A stretch of DNA of 64,000 nucleotides from DMER64 sp964554535. Its GTDB lineage: Bacteria; Bacteroidota; Bacteroidia; Bacteroidales; UBA932. The stretch spans positions 52,562-116,561 of the forward strand of contig CAZKPB010000003.1 of the NCBI GenBank assembly GCA_964554535.1. Reading direction: 5' to 3'. Below are positions 35,981-44,969 of this stretch, in pieces. The notes under the pieces were generated by a model. The model searched no databases. It worked only from the letters and a program-made list of their open reading frames with translations, and was not told the origin of the DNA. Every line of letters starts with the position of its first letter. Position 1 is the stretch's first letter. The translations under genes were made by a program, and so were the position numbers.

Positions 35981-37660
35981 ATGCAACTACTTGACTGGAT
36001 TGTAATCGGTATCTTCTTTGCCGGCCTTATTGGCATTGTGCTGTGGGTATTGGGCAAAAAGAACAAAAACTCTTCCGACTATTTCCTGGCCGGACGCGAT
36101 GCCACCTGGATTGCCATTGGGGCTTCCATTTTTGCTTCAAACATCGGTTCCGAACACTTGATTGGTCTGGCAGGCTCGGGAGCCTCCAGCGGTATGGCCA
36201 TGGCCCACTGGGAAATCCAGGGCTGGATGATTCTTATTCTGGGCTGGGTGTTTGTGCCGTTCTACTCACGCAGTATGGTACTTACCATGCCCGAATTTCT
36301 TGAAAAGAGGTACAACAAGGAGTCCCGTTCCATATTGTCCGTTATTTCTCTTGTAAGTTACGTGCTGACCAAAGTAGCCGTCACGGTATACGCCGGAGGT
36401 CTGGTGTTCAAGCAGGTATTTGGCATCGAAGAACTATGGGGCATTGACTTTTTCTGGATATCGGCCATTGGCCTTGTGCTGCTTACCGCCCTGTATACGA
36501 TATTCGGCGGTATGAAGTCCGTACTCTACACGTCCGTATTGCAAACGCCCATTCTGTTGCTGGGCAGTGCCGTCATTCTGGTACTGGGTCTGCGCGCCGT
36601 GGGCGGCTGGGACCAGGTACTGGAAATCTGCGGCGCCACCCCGGTCAATGAATACGGAGACACCATGCTCAATCTGATACGTGACAACCGCGACCCGCAG
36701 TATCCCTGGCTGGGTGCCCTGGTGGGCTCGGCCATTATCGGTTTCTGGTACTGGTGTACCGACCAGTTTATAGTACAGCGCGTACTCTCCGGAAAGGACC
36801 AGAAGCAGGCGCGCCGCGGTACCATCTTTGGGGCCTACCTCAAAATGCTGCCCGTATTCCTGTTCCTTATCCCAGGCATGATTGCTTTTGCCATGTCACA
36901 GAAAGGCGTTATCGTTAACGGGGTCCAATACGTGCTGCCCAACGCCGACGCGGCTTTTCCCTCACTGGTAGCCACCCTGCTTCCGGCCGGCATCAAAGGA
37001 CTGGTGGTTTGCGGTATCCTGGCGGCCCTCATGAGTTCTCTGGCCAGTCTGTTCAACTCCTCTTCCATGCTGTTTACCATTGACTTCTACAAACGCTTCC
37101 GTCCCGAAACTCCGGAAAAGAAACTGGTCCGCATTGGCCAGATAGCCACGGCAGTCATTGTAGTTCTGGGTATTCTTTGGATTCCCATCATGCGCTCCAT
37201 CGGGGACGTGCTCTATCTGTACCTGCAAGACGTACAGTCTGTGCTGGCTCCCGGTATTGCCGCCGCCTTCCTGCTGGGTATCTGCTGGAAACGCACCAGC
37301 GCCAAGGGGGGTATGTGGGGTCTTATCAGCGGCTTTGTCATTGGTCTTACCCGTCTGGGCGCCAAGGTGTTCTACACCACCATAGGGGAAGGAATGACCG
37401 GCGGCTGGTTCTATGATGTATTCTACGGCACCAACTGGTTGTTCTTCTGCGGCTGGATGTTCCTCTTCTGTATTGCCGTGGTTATTGTAGTCAGTCTTCT
37501 TACCAAAGCACCGGATCCCTCACAAATTCAAGGTCTGGTCTTCGGTTGCTCCACTGCAGAACAAAGAGCCGAGACCCGCGCCAGCTGGAATCACTGGGAT
37601 ATTATCCACTCTGTCATCATTGTAGGCATCACCGTTGCTTTCTATTGGTATTTCTGGTAG
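35981..37660 (+). CDS. sodium:solute symporter (SSS family), probable sugar transporter
   Basis: The 559-residue membrane protein has about 13-14 hydrophobic segments and the SSS signature: GIVLWVLGKKNKNSSDYFLAG near the N-terminus, FASNIGSEHLIGLAGSGA in the sodium/sugar-binding core, and a later GMWGLISGFVIG. It resembles SglT-type sodium/glucose or galactose cotransporters. Placement between galM and araD suggests L-arabinose or a related pentose as substrate, but specificity is inferred from context only. Confidence 0.92.
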   Translation: MQLLDWIVIGIFFAGLIGIVLWVLGKKNKNSSDYFLAGRDATWIAIGASIFASNIGSEHLIGLAGSGASSGMAMAHWEIQGWMILILGWVFVPFYSRSMVLTMPEFLEKRYNKESRSILSVISLVSYVLTKVAVTVYAGGLVFKQVFGIEELWGIDFFWISAIGLVLLTALYTIFGGMKSVLYTSVLQTPILLLGSAVILVLGLRAVGGWDQVLEICGATPVNEYGDTMLNLIRDNRDPQYPWLGALVGSAIIGFWYWCTDQFIVQRVLSGKDQKQARRGTIFGAYLKMLPVFLFLIPGMIAFAMSQKGVIVNGVQYVLPNADAAFPSLVATLLPAGIKGLVVCGILAALMSSLASLFNSSSMLFTIDFYKRFRPETPEKKLVRIGQIATAVIVVLGILWIPIMRSIGDVLYLYLQDVQSVLAPGIAAAFLLGICWKRTSAKGGMWGLISGFVIGLTRLGAKVFYTTIGEGMTGGWFYDVFYGTNWLFFCGWMFLFCIAVVIVVSLLTKAPDPSQIQGLVFGCSTAEQRAETRASWNHWDIIHSVIIVGITVAFYWYFW

Positions 37661-37669
37661 ATCTGCATT

Positions 37670-38362
37670 ATGGATTTGAACCTGCTCAAACAAGAAGTGT
37701 GGCAAGCCAATCTGGATTTGGTGGCCCATGCTCTGGTAATCTTCACCTGGGGGAATGTCTCCGCCATTGACCGCGAGAGCGGCCTGGTGGTAATCAAACC
37801 CTCGGGGGTGGATTACAAAACCATGAAACCCTCCGATATGGTGGTCACCGACCTGGACGGCCACATTGTGGAAGGCAACCTGCGTCCTTCTTCCGACCTG
37901 CCCACCCACTTGGAATTGTACAAAGCCTTTCCCAAGGTCGGCGGAGTGGTACACACGCACTCCACCTACGCTACCGCGTGGGCCCAGGCCGGCAGAGACC
38001 TCCCCAACATCGGCACCACCCACGCCGACTATTTTCATCACGCCATCCCTTGCACCCAACCCATGACGGCGGCCGAGGTGGAAGGCGCCTATGAGAAAGA
38101 GACCGGGACCGTGATTGTCCGCTGTTTCAGGGGCATTAACCCCATGCATACTCCAGCCGTACTGGTGCGCAACCACGGTCCCTTCACCTGGGGCCCCACC
38201 GCCGCCAAAGCCGTGGAAAACGCCGTGGTGCTGGAGCAGGTGGCCAAAATGGCCGCTATTGCCTATTCCGTGAACCCCGACCTTTCCATGAATCCGCTGC
38301 TGGTGGAAAAGCACTTTTCCCGCAAACACGGGCCCAATGCCTACTACGGACAGAAGAAATAG
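37670..38362 (+). CDS. araD: L-ribulose-5-phosphate 4-epimerase
   Basis: AraD converts L-ribulose-5-phosphate to D-xylulose-5-phosphate, the last arabinose step before the pentose phosphate pathway. The 230-residue protein belongs to the class II aldolase family and shows the zinc ligands in HTHSTYAT (two His) and VLVRNHGPFTWG (third His), plus the conserved KPSGVDY phosphate-binding stretch. It starts 9 nt after the symporter stop and is followed by a bidirectional terminator. In this locus araD is split from araA/araB, which lie on the other strand. Confidence 0.96.
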   Translation: MDLNLLKQEVWQANLDLVAHALVIFTWGNVSAIDRESGLVVIKPSGVDYKTMKPSDMVVTDLDGHIVEGNLRPSSDLPTHLELYKAFPKVGGVVHTHSTYATAWAQAGRDLPNIGTTHADYFHHAIPCTQPMTAAEVEGAYEKETGTVIVRCFRGINPMHTPAVLVRNHGPFTWGPTAAKAVENAVVLEQVAKMAAIAYSVNPDLSMNPLLVEKHFSRKHGPNAYYGQKK

Positions 38363-38390
38363 AAAACGACTTGCCCTGCCGTTCTAGCGG

Positions 38391-38428
38391 AAAAAAAGAG
38401 CGACTGCCATCAGCCGCTCTTTTTTTTG
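38391..38428. terminator. bidirectional terminator between araD and galK
   Basis: AAAAAAAGAGCG followed by a short loop region and CGCTCTTTTTTTT forms a GC stem flanked by A and T runs, so it can terminate transcripts from both sides: araD on the plus strand and galK on the minus strand. Confidence 0.85.
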
Positions 38429-38441
38429 GGATATCACAGGA

Positions 38442-39593
38442 CTACAGTTTGCGCGCGCCGTCAGAAATCACCACATCGTATACCTTGGGCTTGTGGCCGA
38501 AACGGGCTTCATACAGCGCCACAGCTTTGTCCACAAAGGGCTGATACAGGTTGTCCTTCACCAGATTGATGGTACAGCCACCAAAGCCGCCTCCCATCAC
38601 CCGTGACCCGGTCACGCCGCAATCACGGGCCACCTGGTTCAAAAAGTCAAGTTCTTCACAGCTGACTTCATATAACCGGCTCATGCCGACATGGGTTTGA
38701 TACATCCGCTCGCCCACCGTTTCATAGTCGTCTCTTTCCAGGGCGTCGCACACATCCAGCACGCGCTGCACCTCGCCAATGACGTACAAGGCGCGGTGGT
38801 AATCCTCGGCCGTTATCCTGTTCCTGACTTCTTCCAGCATTTCAAAGGTGGCATCACGCAGGAATTCCACCTGTGGATGACCGTTCTCGCGGATGGCCCG
38901 GGCGGCGTTCTCGCAACTGGCGCGGCGCTTGTTGTAAGCGCTCGAAGCCAGCGTATGCTTGACCACGGTATCCAGCAAAACCAGTTTGTAGCCCTTAGGA
39001 TGAAACGGGTAATATTTGTACTCCAGCGAGCGGCAATCCAGACGGATAAGGCTGCCCGCCTTGCCGAACAGGGAAGCAAACTGGTCCATAATGCCGCAGT
39101 TGACGCCCACGTAATTATGTTCGGTAGCCTGCCCTATCCGGGCCAGTTCAAATTTGTCAATACCCAGATCAAACAGGTCATTCAAAGCAAACGCGTAAGT
39201 GCTTTCCAGAGCGGCCGAGGAGGACATGCCGGCCCCCAGGGGGACGTCCCCGGAAAAAGCCGTGTCAAACCCACCTACCACACCCCCGCGTTTGGCTATC
39301 TCGCGGCATACCCCAAAGATATAACGAGCCCAGGCCGCCTGCGGTGCATCGGCTTCTTCCAGACCAAATTCGGCATCTTCCCGCAAGTCTACCGCATAGG
39401 CACGTACGGTGTCCGTGCCGGTGACACGAATCTGAGCCACCATCCCTTTGTCAATAGCTCCGGGAAAAACAAAACCGCCGTTATAATCCGTATGTTCTCC
39501 AATCAGATTCACCCGGCCCGGACTGGCATACAAGCTGCCGTCCGGTGCGCCGAATTTCTCTGAAAAACACTGATGTATCAAGTCTATGTTCAT
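38442..39593 (-). CDS. galK: galactokinase
   Basis: GalK phosphorylates galactose at C1 (Leloir pathway, cytoplasm). The 383-residue GHMP kinase has the galactokinase signature GRVNLIGEHTDYNGGFVFP, the ATP-binding GHMP loop PLGAGMSSSAALE, and GSRVMGGGFGGCTINLV near the C-terminus. It is the last gene of a minus-strand operon with a GH3 enzyme, an MFS sugar transporter and a ROK kinase; spacing to the ROK gene is 16 bp. Confidence 0.97.
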   Translation of the reverse strand: MNIDLIHQCFSEKFGAPDGSLYASPGRVNLIGEHTDYNGGFVFPGAIDKGMVAQIRVTGTDTVRAYAVDLREDAEFGLEEADAPQAAWARYIFGVCREIAKRGGVVGGFDTAFSGDVPLGAGMSSSAALESTYAFALNDLFDLGIDKFELARIGQATEHNYVGVNCGIMDQFASLFGKAGSLIRLDCRSLEYKYYPFHPKGYKLVLLDTVVKHTLASSAYNKRRASCENAARAIRENGHPQVEFLRDATFEMLEEVRNRITAEDYHRALYVIGEVQRVLDVCDALERDDYETVGERMYQTHVGMSRLYEVSCEELDFLNQVARDCGVTGSRVMGGGFGGCTINLVKDNLYQPFVDKAVALYEARFGHKPKVYDVVISDGARKL

Positions 39594-39609
39594 ACGTGGT
39601 CCTTACTGA

Positions 39610-40596
39610 TTACAACTCCCAAGCCAGCGCGGCCGCTCCCAGAATGGCGGCATCTGAACCCGGCAGTTTGGAAGGGATCACATCCACTTTATCTTTCCAA
39701 ATAGGCATCACGTTGGCGTTCAAGGTGTCGCGCGTGGGTTTAAAAATCAGTTCTCCTGCCTGAGCCAGCCCGCCAAACATAATGATGGCTTCCGGAGCGC
39801 TGAAGGCCACAAAATCGGCAAAGGCCTGCCCCAACATCTTGCCCGTAAAATTGAACACGTCAATGGCCAGTGCGTCGCCACGATCCGCCGCTTCAAACAC
39901 ATCTTTGGAAGTAATGTCCGCCAGCACCATATTCCGAAGTGACGAAGGTCTGTCGGGTTGCATTTCCAACATCTCACGTGCCGTGCGGGCCACTCCAATG
40001 GCCGAGGCATAAGTCTCCAGGCACCCCACTTTGCCGCAATTGCATTTGCGACCGTTTCCGCGAACCGCGGTCACATGTCCCAATTCGCCCGCAAAGCCGT
40101 CGTGACCGTAGAGCATCTTGCCGTCAATCACAATCCCGCTGCCCACGCCGGTACCCAGCGTGATCTCAATAAAATTCTTTTTGCCTTTAGCGGCTCCGTA
40201 TATCATTTCACCCTGCGCCGCAGCGTTGGCGTCATTGGTTACCACTACCGGAATCCCAAACATGGCTTCCACCATGGTTTTGAGGTAGACCACCACGGGA
40301 TTGCCCTGGGAGTCTTTGGCCCATTTTAAATTGGGCGCCGACTCAATGACTCCTTTGTAATAGTTCCCGTTAGGAGCCCCAATACCTATACCCTTGATAG
40401 CGTCTTTTCCGCCCACCGCCGGGTTGTCAAACAATTTTTGCAGGTTGGCCTGCAAGTTGTCCATATATACACGCAGTTCCGTTATTTGTTTGGTATCAAA
40501 TACCGTACTAGCCAAAATTTTACCAAATGCGTCCACTACACCCAGTTTGGTGCTCTGTCCGCCAATGTCGATGCCGACTACTAAATTTTTTTCCAT
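39610..40596 (-). CDS. ROK family sugar kinase (glucokinase-like)
   Basis: The 328-residue protein has the N-terminal phosphate loop GIDIGGQSTKLGVVD, the nucleotide/sugar motif ITLGTGVGSGIVIDG, the zinc-binding CNCGKVGCLETYAS and an upstream GHVT, all standard for ROK kinases. Lack of an N-terminal HTH excludes a ROK repressor. It likely phosphorylates glucose released by the upstream GH3 enzyme. It is 5 bp from the MFS transporter gene and 16 bp from galK. Confidence 0.94.
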   Translation of the reverse strand: MEKNLVVGIDIGGQSTKLGVVDAFGKILASTVFDTKQITELRVYMDNLQANLQKLFDNPAVGGKDAIKGIGIGAPNGNYYKGVIESAPNLKWAKDSQGNPVVVYLKTMVEAMFGIPVVVTNDANAAAQGEMIYGAAKGKKNFIEITLGTGVGSGIVIDGKMLYGHDGFAGELGHVTAVRGNGRKCNCGKVGCLETYASAIGVARTAREMLEMQPDRPSSLRNMVLADITSKDVFEAADRGDALAIDVFNFTGKMLGQAFADFVAFSAPEAIIMFGGLAQAGELIFKPTRDTLNANVMPIWKDKVDVIPSKLPGSDAAILGAAALAWEL

Positions 40597-40601
40597 AATT
40601 A

Positions 40602-41876
40602 TTATTCTGTGGGAATATCCTTATTTACATTCTTGGAACCAATCAGGGCATAGAACAAAATGTAGGCAAAGCCTGCCACTACTACCCAATAACTACCTAT
40701 GTGACCCACTTTGTCCGCCACAAAGCCCTGGAACAGGGGCAACACGCCGCCACCCACAACCAGTGTCATAAAAATACCGGAGGCCACCGGTGTATATTTA
40801 CCCAGTCCTTCCGCCGCCAGGTTGAAAATAGCGCCCCACATCACGGAGGTGCACAAACCGGTAAGGGTCATAAACGCCATACTCAGGGGAATCACCTTGC
40901 CAAATGCGTTAATGGTAATATCCTTGGGAATATACATCAGGCATAGTATGAACGCCAAGGCCACGGTTGCCACGGTGGACAGCATCACCCTGCTGGATAC
41001 CTTGCCGCCAATCACACCGCCAATCAGACGGCCGCACAGCATCAGAAACCAATAGGCGCCTACCAGGGTACCGGCAATGGCGGGACCCATGGCGGGATTT
41101 TCCGACATATACAAGTTGGCTATATTGGGCGTACCCACTTCCACACCTACATAGAAGAAAATGGCCACTGCACCCAAAATGAAGTGGCGGAAAGACATAG
41201 GACCGTGAGGATCTTTTGTTACCTTTCCGGAGCGACGGGCCGCTTTTTCCGCAGCGGTTTCCATATGGGGTTCGGGAACGCGGGTAAAAACAAAGATCAA
41301 AAAGGCCAGCGCAAAAATCACCATGGCAATAATCATCACCGGAGCCGCATCGGTTACCTGTGCGGTGTCAATGGACCCGCCCACCAGATAGCCCACCAGC
41401 ACGGGAGCCAGCGTACCACCAATGGAATTGCAGGCACCGCCAAACTGAATCAGCTGGTTCCCCTTGTTGCCGCCGCCGCCCAAGGTGTTGAGCATGGGGT
41501 TCACTACAATATTAAGCATACACATGGACACGCCGGCCACGAGCGCTCCGGCCACGTAAGTGGCAAAAGCAATGTTGCCGTTTACATATCCGGCCAGAAA
41601 TTGAATACCGATACCCACCAGACCTACTACCACTGCCGCCAACGCCGTAAACCGGTATCCCTTGCGTTTGAGGATTATACCGGCGGGAATACCCATACAG
41701 GCATACGCCACAAAATTGGCCAACGTGCCCAACTGAGACACGGCATTGCTGGCTCCGAACTGGTTTTTGAGGATTACGCCCATTGAGCCGGCCAAATTGG
41801 TCACAAGGGCAACGATAAAGAACAGTGCAAACATTATCGCAATCGGTAATGCGTAGCTTTTTTTCTGTGTAGTCAT
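40602..41876 (-). CDS. MFS sugar transporter (FucP/GluP-like)
   Basis: The 424-residue protein has 12 predicted transmembrane segments. Recognisable features of the fucose/glucose-galactose permease branch include FVAYACMGIPAGIILKRKGYR between the early helices and MLNIVVNPMLNTLG. It would import monosaccharide by proton symport. Genes for a ROK kinase and galactokinase directly follow, so glucose and galactose are the most likely substrates. Confidence 0.9.
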   Translation of the reverse strand: MTTQKKSYALPIAIMFALFFIVALVTNLAGSMGVILKNQFGASNAVSQLGTLANFVAYACMGIPAGIILKRKGYRFTALAAVVVGLVGIGIQFLAGYVNGNIAFATYVAGALVAGVSMCMLNIVVNPMLNTLGGGGNKGNQLIQFGGACNSIGGTLAPVLVGYLVGGSIDTAQVTDAAPVMIIAMVIFALAFLIFVFTRVPEPHMETAAEKAARRSGKVTKDPHGPMSFRHFILGAVAIFFYVGVEVGTPNIANLYMSENPAMGPAIAGTLVGAYWFLMLCGRLIGGVIGGKVSSRVMLSTVATVALAFILCLMYIPKDITINAFGKVIPLSMAFMTLTGLCTSVMWGAIFNLAAEGLGKYTPVASGIFMTLVVGGGVLPLFQGFVADKVGHIGSYWVVVAGFAYILFYALIGSKNVNKDIPTE

Positions 41877-41921
41877 AAAAAATAGGTTAAAATTAAATTG
41901 TTATAGATAAAAATTAATCTC

Positions 41922-44294
41922 TTAGCGGGGCAGCAGCACTTTGGCCACTTCTTTGGAATATTTCTTGGGCAGGGTCCATTTCATCATGGTCAATATGTTG
42001 TCTGAAGAAGGTCCCATAAAAATTGTATAGTCACCGGCATCACTCACCCAGGAGGACGTATCTTCATTGAAGGAAGCCAGGTCCTTGTCGTTCAGGACAA
42101 AGGTAAGGGTCTGGGTATTTCCGGGGGGTAACAGGTCGGTTTTGGCAAACGCGCGCAATTCCATGACGGGTTTTTCGACAGCTCCTTCCGGAGCGGCCAC
42201 GTACACCTGCACTACTTCTTTTCCGGCTACCTTGCCGGTATTGGTTACAGGCAGATTTATGGTACATACGCCTTTTTTGTAGGTCACCTCGGGGGTACCG
42301 TATTCAAAAGTAGTGTAGGACAAACCGTATCCAAACGCGTAGGAAGGAAGTTTGTTGTAATGCGCAAGGGCGCGATACCCCACCCAGATACCTTCTTCAT
42401 ATTGAGTATAATCCACATTTTCCATTATAGATCTCACCGGGGCCGGAGTGCCCAGAAAAGCGCTCAAATCCACCGGAACATCGCCGGTAGGGAAATGGGC
42501 GGTGGAAGGATGATCCGCCAATGTTTCGGGGAAAGTCATGGTCAGGCGTCCGGAAGGATTTACCACTCCCTGGAGGATATCGGCCACGGCGTTACCGCCT
42601 TCCTGACCGCCCTGCCAGGCTAGCAGAATGGCGTCGGGACCTTCTTTCCAGGACATAGTTTCAATAACTCCGCCAATATTGAGCACTACTACCACTTTCT
42701 TACCTGCCGCGTGAAACGCTTCTTCCACGGTGGCCAGCAGTTCCTGTTCGGCAGCGGTCAACAGGAAGTCATCCACTTCCTTGCGGTCATAGAATTCACC
42801 AGAGCTTCTACCTAATGTGATGATTGCCAAATCATTTTCTTCTACCGCCTTGGCCAGTTGTACGGCTGTGGGCAGGTATTCGCCCAGAGGTACCTGGGGA
42901 AGGAAGCGCGCCAGCGGAGACAATGAAGGATCCTTCTGTTGGGCACGCAACGCCTCTTCTTTGGCAATATGTTCTTCATAGAGGGCTTTCAGAGAAGCAT
43001 CCACGCTGTATCCGGCGTTGGCCAGGCCCAGTTCCAGTGAAATGGTATAGGCCTCGTTCACGTCGCCGCTGCCGGTACCTCCGGCAATAAAGCGGTACGA
43101 CGTATTTCCAAAGGCGGCAATGTGCTTGATGGAAGCGTCCAGCGGCAGCGTGCCGTCATTTTCCAGTAGCACCATTCCCTCGGCCGCACTCTGGCGGGTC
43201 ACCGCGGCGTGCGCGTCCAGATTGGGTTTATTGGAATATTTGTAACCCGCAAAACGCGGGGTGCGTACCACCAGTTCCAATACACGCGTCACACAGGCGT
43301 CAATGTCTGTCATACTCAGCGATCCGTCTTTGGCTGCGGCAAGCAGGGCGTCATACTGGTCCACGCGCCCGGGCATGATGAGGTCGTTGCCGGCGGCAAT
43401 CTGCGCCGTCACCACCTTGCCTCCGTACCAGTCCGTGGTCACCATCCCTTCAAAACCCCACTCGTCACGCAGAACGGTAGCCAGCAATTCTTTGCTTTCC
43501 GTAGTATAGACTCCGTTAATCTGATTGTAGGAAGACATTACCGTCCAGGGTTGAGCTTCCCTGACGACTATTTCAAAACCTTTCAGGTAAATCTCGCGCA
43601 AGGCCCGTACAGACATGCGGGCATCGTTTCCCATACGGTTTGTTTCCTGGTTGTTGGCGGCAAAATGTTTTACAGACACGCCCACCCCGTTGGATTGCAC
43701 CCCGCGGGTCATGGCCGCAGCCATTTTCCCGGTAAGGTACGGGTCTTCCGAGTAGTACTCATAATTACGGCCGCACAACGGATTGCGGTGAATGTTCATA
43801 CCGGGCCCCAGCAGTACGTCGGCTCCGTATTCCAGCACTTCATTACCCATAGCCTTTCCCACTTCTTCAATAAGGGGAGTGTTCCAGGTTGAGGCCAGCA
43901 ACGTGGCAATGGGGAATGCCGTGCAATAATAGGTTTGATCGTCGCTGGCACGGGTAGGGTCAATGCGCAGCCCGGCAGGCCCGTCGGCCAGCACAATGGC
44001 GGGAATTCCCAAACGCTCAATAGCCAGGGTTCTTCCGGCGGCACCGGGAACCAGGTCATTGATAATGCCCACGGTGGGGCCTTTTGTGGTATCATCCAAT
44101 TTCTGGGCACCGGACCCTACCAATAATGTAATTTTTTCTTCGGTCGTCATAGCGCCCACCACCTCGGCAATATTGTCCGGGTTCAATTGTGGCGCCCCGT
44201 CTACGTAAACGGTTGGTTGTTTGGGCTGACCGCACGACAATACGGTCGCACTCACGCCCAAAACGGCCATAAGCGTAAAAAATTGATGTTTCAT
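41922..44294 (-). CDS. GH3 family beta-glucosidase, lipoprotein
   Basis: The 790-residue enzyme has a lipoprotein signal (MKHQFFTLMAVLGVSATVLSC). It shows the GH3 two-domain layout and a C-terminal fibronectin-like domain: the TIM barrel contains KHFAANNQETNR and the nucleophile region GMVTTDWYGG (Asp), and the (alpha/beta)6 domain contains the acid/base region around IITLGRSSGEFYDRKEVDDF. It hydrolyses terminal beta-linked glucose or related sugars. It is first in the GH3-MFS-ROK-galK operon and divergent from the phosphopantetheinyl transferase gene. Confidence 0.94.
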   Translation of the reverse strand: MKHQFFTLMAVLGVSATVLSCGQPKQPTVYVDGAPQLNPDNIAEVVGAMTTEEKITLLVGSGAQKLDDTTKGPTVGIINDLVPGAAGRTLAIERLGIPAIVLADGPAGLRIDPTRASDDQTYYCTAFPIATLLASTWNTPLIEEVGKAMGNEVLEYGADVLLGPGMNIHRNPLCGRNYEYYSEDPYLTGKMAAAMTRGVQSNGVGVSVKHFAANNQETNRMGNDARMSVRALREIYLKGFEIVVREAQPWTVMSSYNQINGVYTTESKELLATVLRDEWGFEGMVTTDWYGGKVVTAQIAAGNDLIMPGRVDQYDALLAAAKDGSLSMTDIDACVTRVLELVVRTPRFAGYKYSNKPNLDAHAAVTRQSAAEGMVLLENDGTLPLDASIKHIAAFGNTSYRFIAGGTGSGDVNEAYTISLELGLANAGYSVDASLKALYEEHIAKEEALRAQQKDPSLSPLARFLPQVPLGEYLPTAVQLAKAVEENDLAIITLGRSSGEFYDRKEVDDFLLTAAEQELLATVEEAFHAAGKKVVVVLNIGGVIETMSWKEGPDAILLAWQGGQEGGNAVADILQGVVNPSGRLTMTFPETLADHPSTAHFPTGDVPVDLSAFLGTPAPVRSIMENVDYTQYEEGIWVGYRALAHYNKLPSYAFGYGLSYTTFEYGTPEVTYKKGVCTINLPVTNTGKVAGKEVVQVYVAAPEGAVEKPVMELRAFAKTDLLPPGNTQTLTFVLNDKDLASFNEDTSSWVSDAGDYTIFMGPSSDNILTMMKWTLPKKYSKEVAKVLLPR

Positions 44295-44352
44295 AATATT
44301 TTTAGTAGGTTTAGATTGTACAAAGTAACAGAAAGTTATTCAAAAAAACACG

Positions 44353-44360
44353 TAATTTTG
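44353..44360 (+). promoter_or_regulatory. minus-7 element TAATTTTG of the phosphopantetheinyl transferase gene
   Basis: TAATTTTG matches TAnnTTTG and stands 7 nt before ATG 44368, so the transcript probably starts at or next to the start codon. Confidence 0.6.
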
Positions 44361-44367
44361 TTCACGT

Positions 44368-44943
44368 ATGGGCTCACTTATTAACATCTCCACACAAATT
44401 TTCAGAAAACCGCAATACTTGCTGTTGCTGGCCGAGGGGGATTTTGGCGGGCCGCCTTTCGGACGCGGTTCCCGAGTGGGGAAAGCCTTGTTGCGTGAGG
44501 CCCTTGTGCAAGCCGGCATTTTCCAGGCAGAACCCCTGTTTGCCACCGGTTTCAATGGCAAACCCCTGCTGGCGAACTACCCCCTGTGGCACTTCAACAT
44601 CACCCATTGCGACCTTGCAGTGGCTTGTGTATTGTCCCAAAAAGAAACGGGCATAGATGCCGAGGTAATCCGTCCCGAACATCTGGACCTGGTACCTCAC
44701 GTGCTCAACAGTGCCGAACAACAACAGGTGTTGCAGAGCGACAACCCCCCGCAGGAATTCTGCCGGTTGTGGACCCGCAAGGAAAGCCTGCTCAAATGCA
44801 CCGGAGAAGGATTGCGCGATGACATGCGCCACGTATTGGAAACAAACTCATTTGGAGTACCCGTTGAAGATTACGCCGCCTTTGAAGCGTACCACGGAGA
44901 GGGATACGAAATGTGCGTATGCCTGAAAAATGACAAAAACTGA
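44368..44943 (+). CDS. 4'-phosphopantetheinyl transferase (Sfp-like)
   Basis: The 191-residue protein transfers phosphopantetheine from CoA to carrier-domain serines. It contains the family signatures WHFNITHCDLAVACVLS, GIDAEVIR (metal-binding Asp) and CRLWTRKESLLKCTGEGL (W-x-x-K-E-s-x-x-K). The short Sfp-type form is consistent with broad carrier specificity. It is a single-gene unit whose promoter abuts the start codon. It may activate the acyl carrier protein, the carrier domain of the synthetase at 1-5053, or both; it is 39 kb away, so this link is inference. Confidence 0.92.
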   Translation: MGSLINISTQIFRKPQYLLLLAEGDFGGPPFGRGSRVGKALLREALVQAGIFQAEPLFATGFNGKPLLANYPLWHFNITHCDLAVACVLSQKETGIDAEVIRPEHLDLVPHVLNSAEQQQVLQSDNPPQEFCRLWTRKESLLKCTGEGLRDDMRHVLETNSFGVPVEDYAAFEAYHGEGYEMCVCLKNDKN

Positions 44944-44956
44944 CAAACATCCGAAA

Positions 44957-44964
44957 TAACTTTG
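44957..44964 (+). promoter_or_regulatory. minus-7 element TAACTTTG of the radical SAM DNA gene
   Basis: TAACTTTG matches TAnnTTTG and is separated from ATG 44970 by five C residues, again giving a nearly leaderless message. Confidence 0.6.
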
Positions 44965-44969
44965 CCCCC

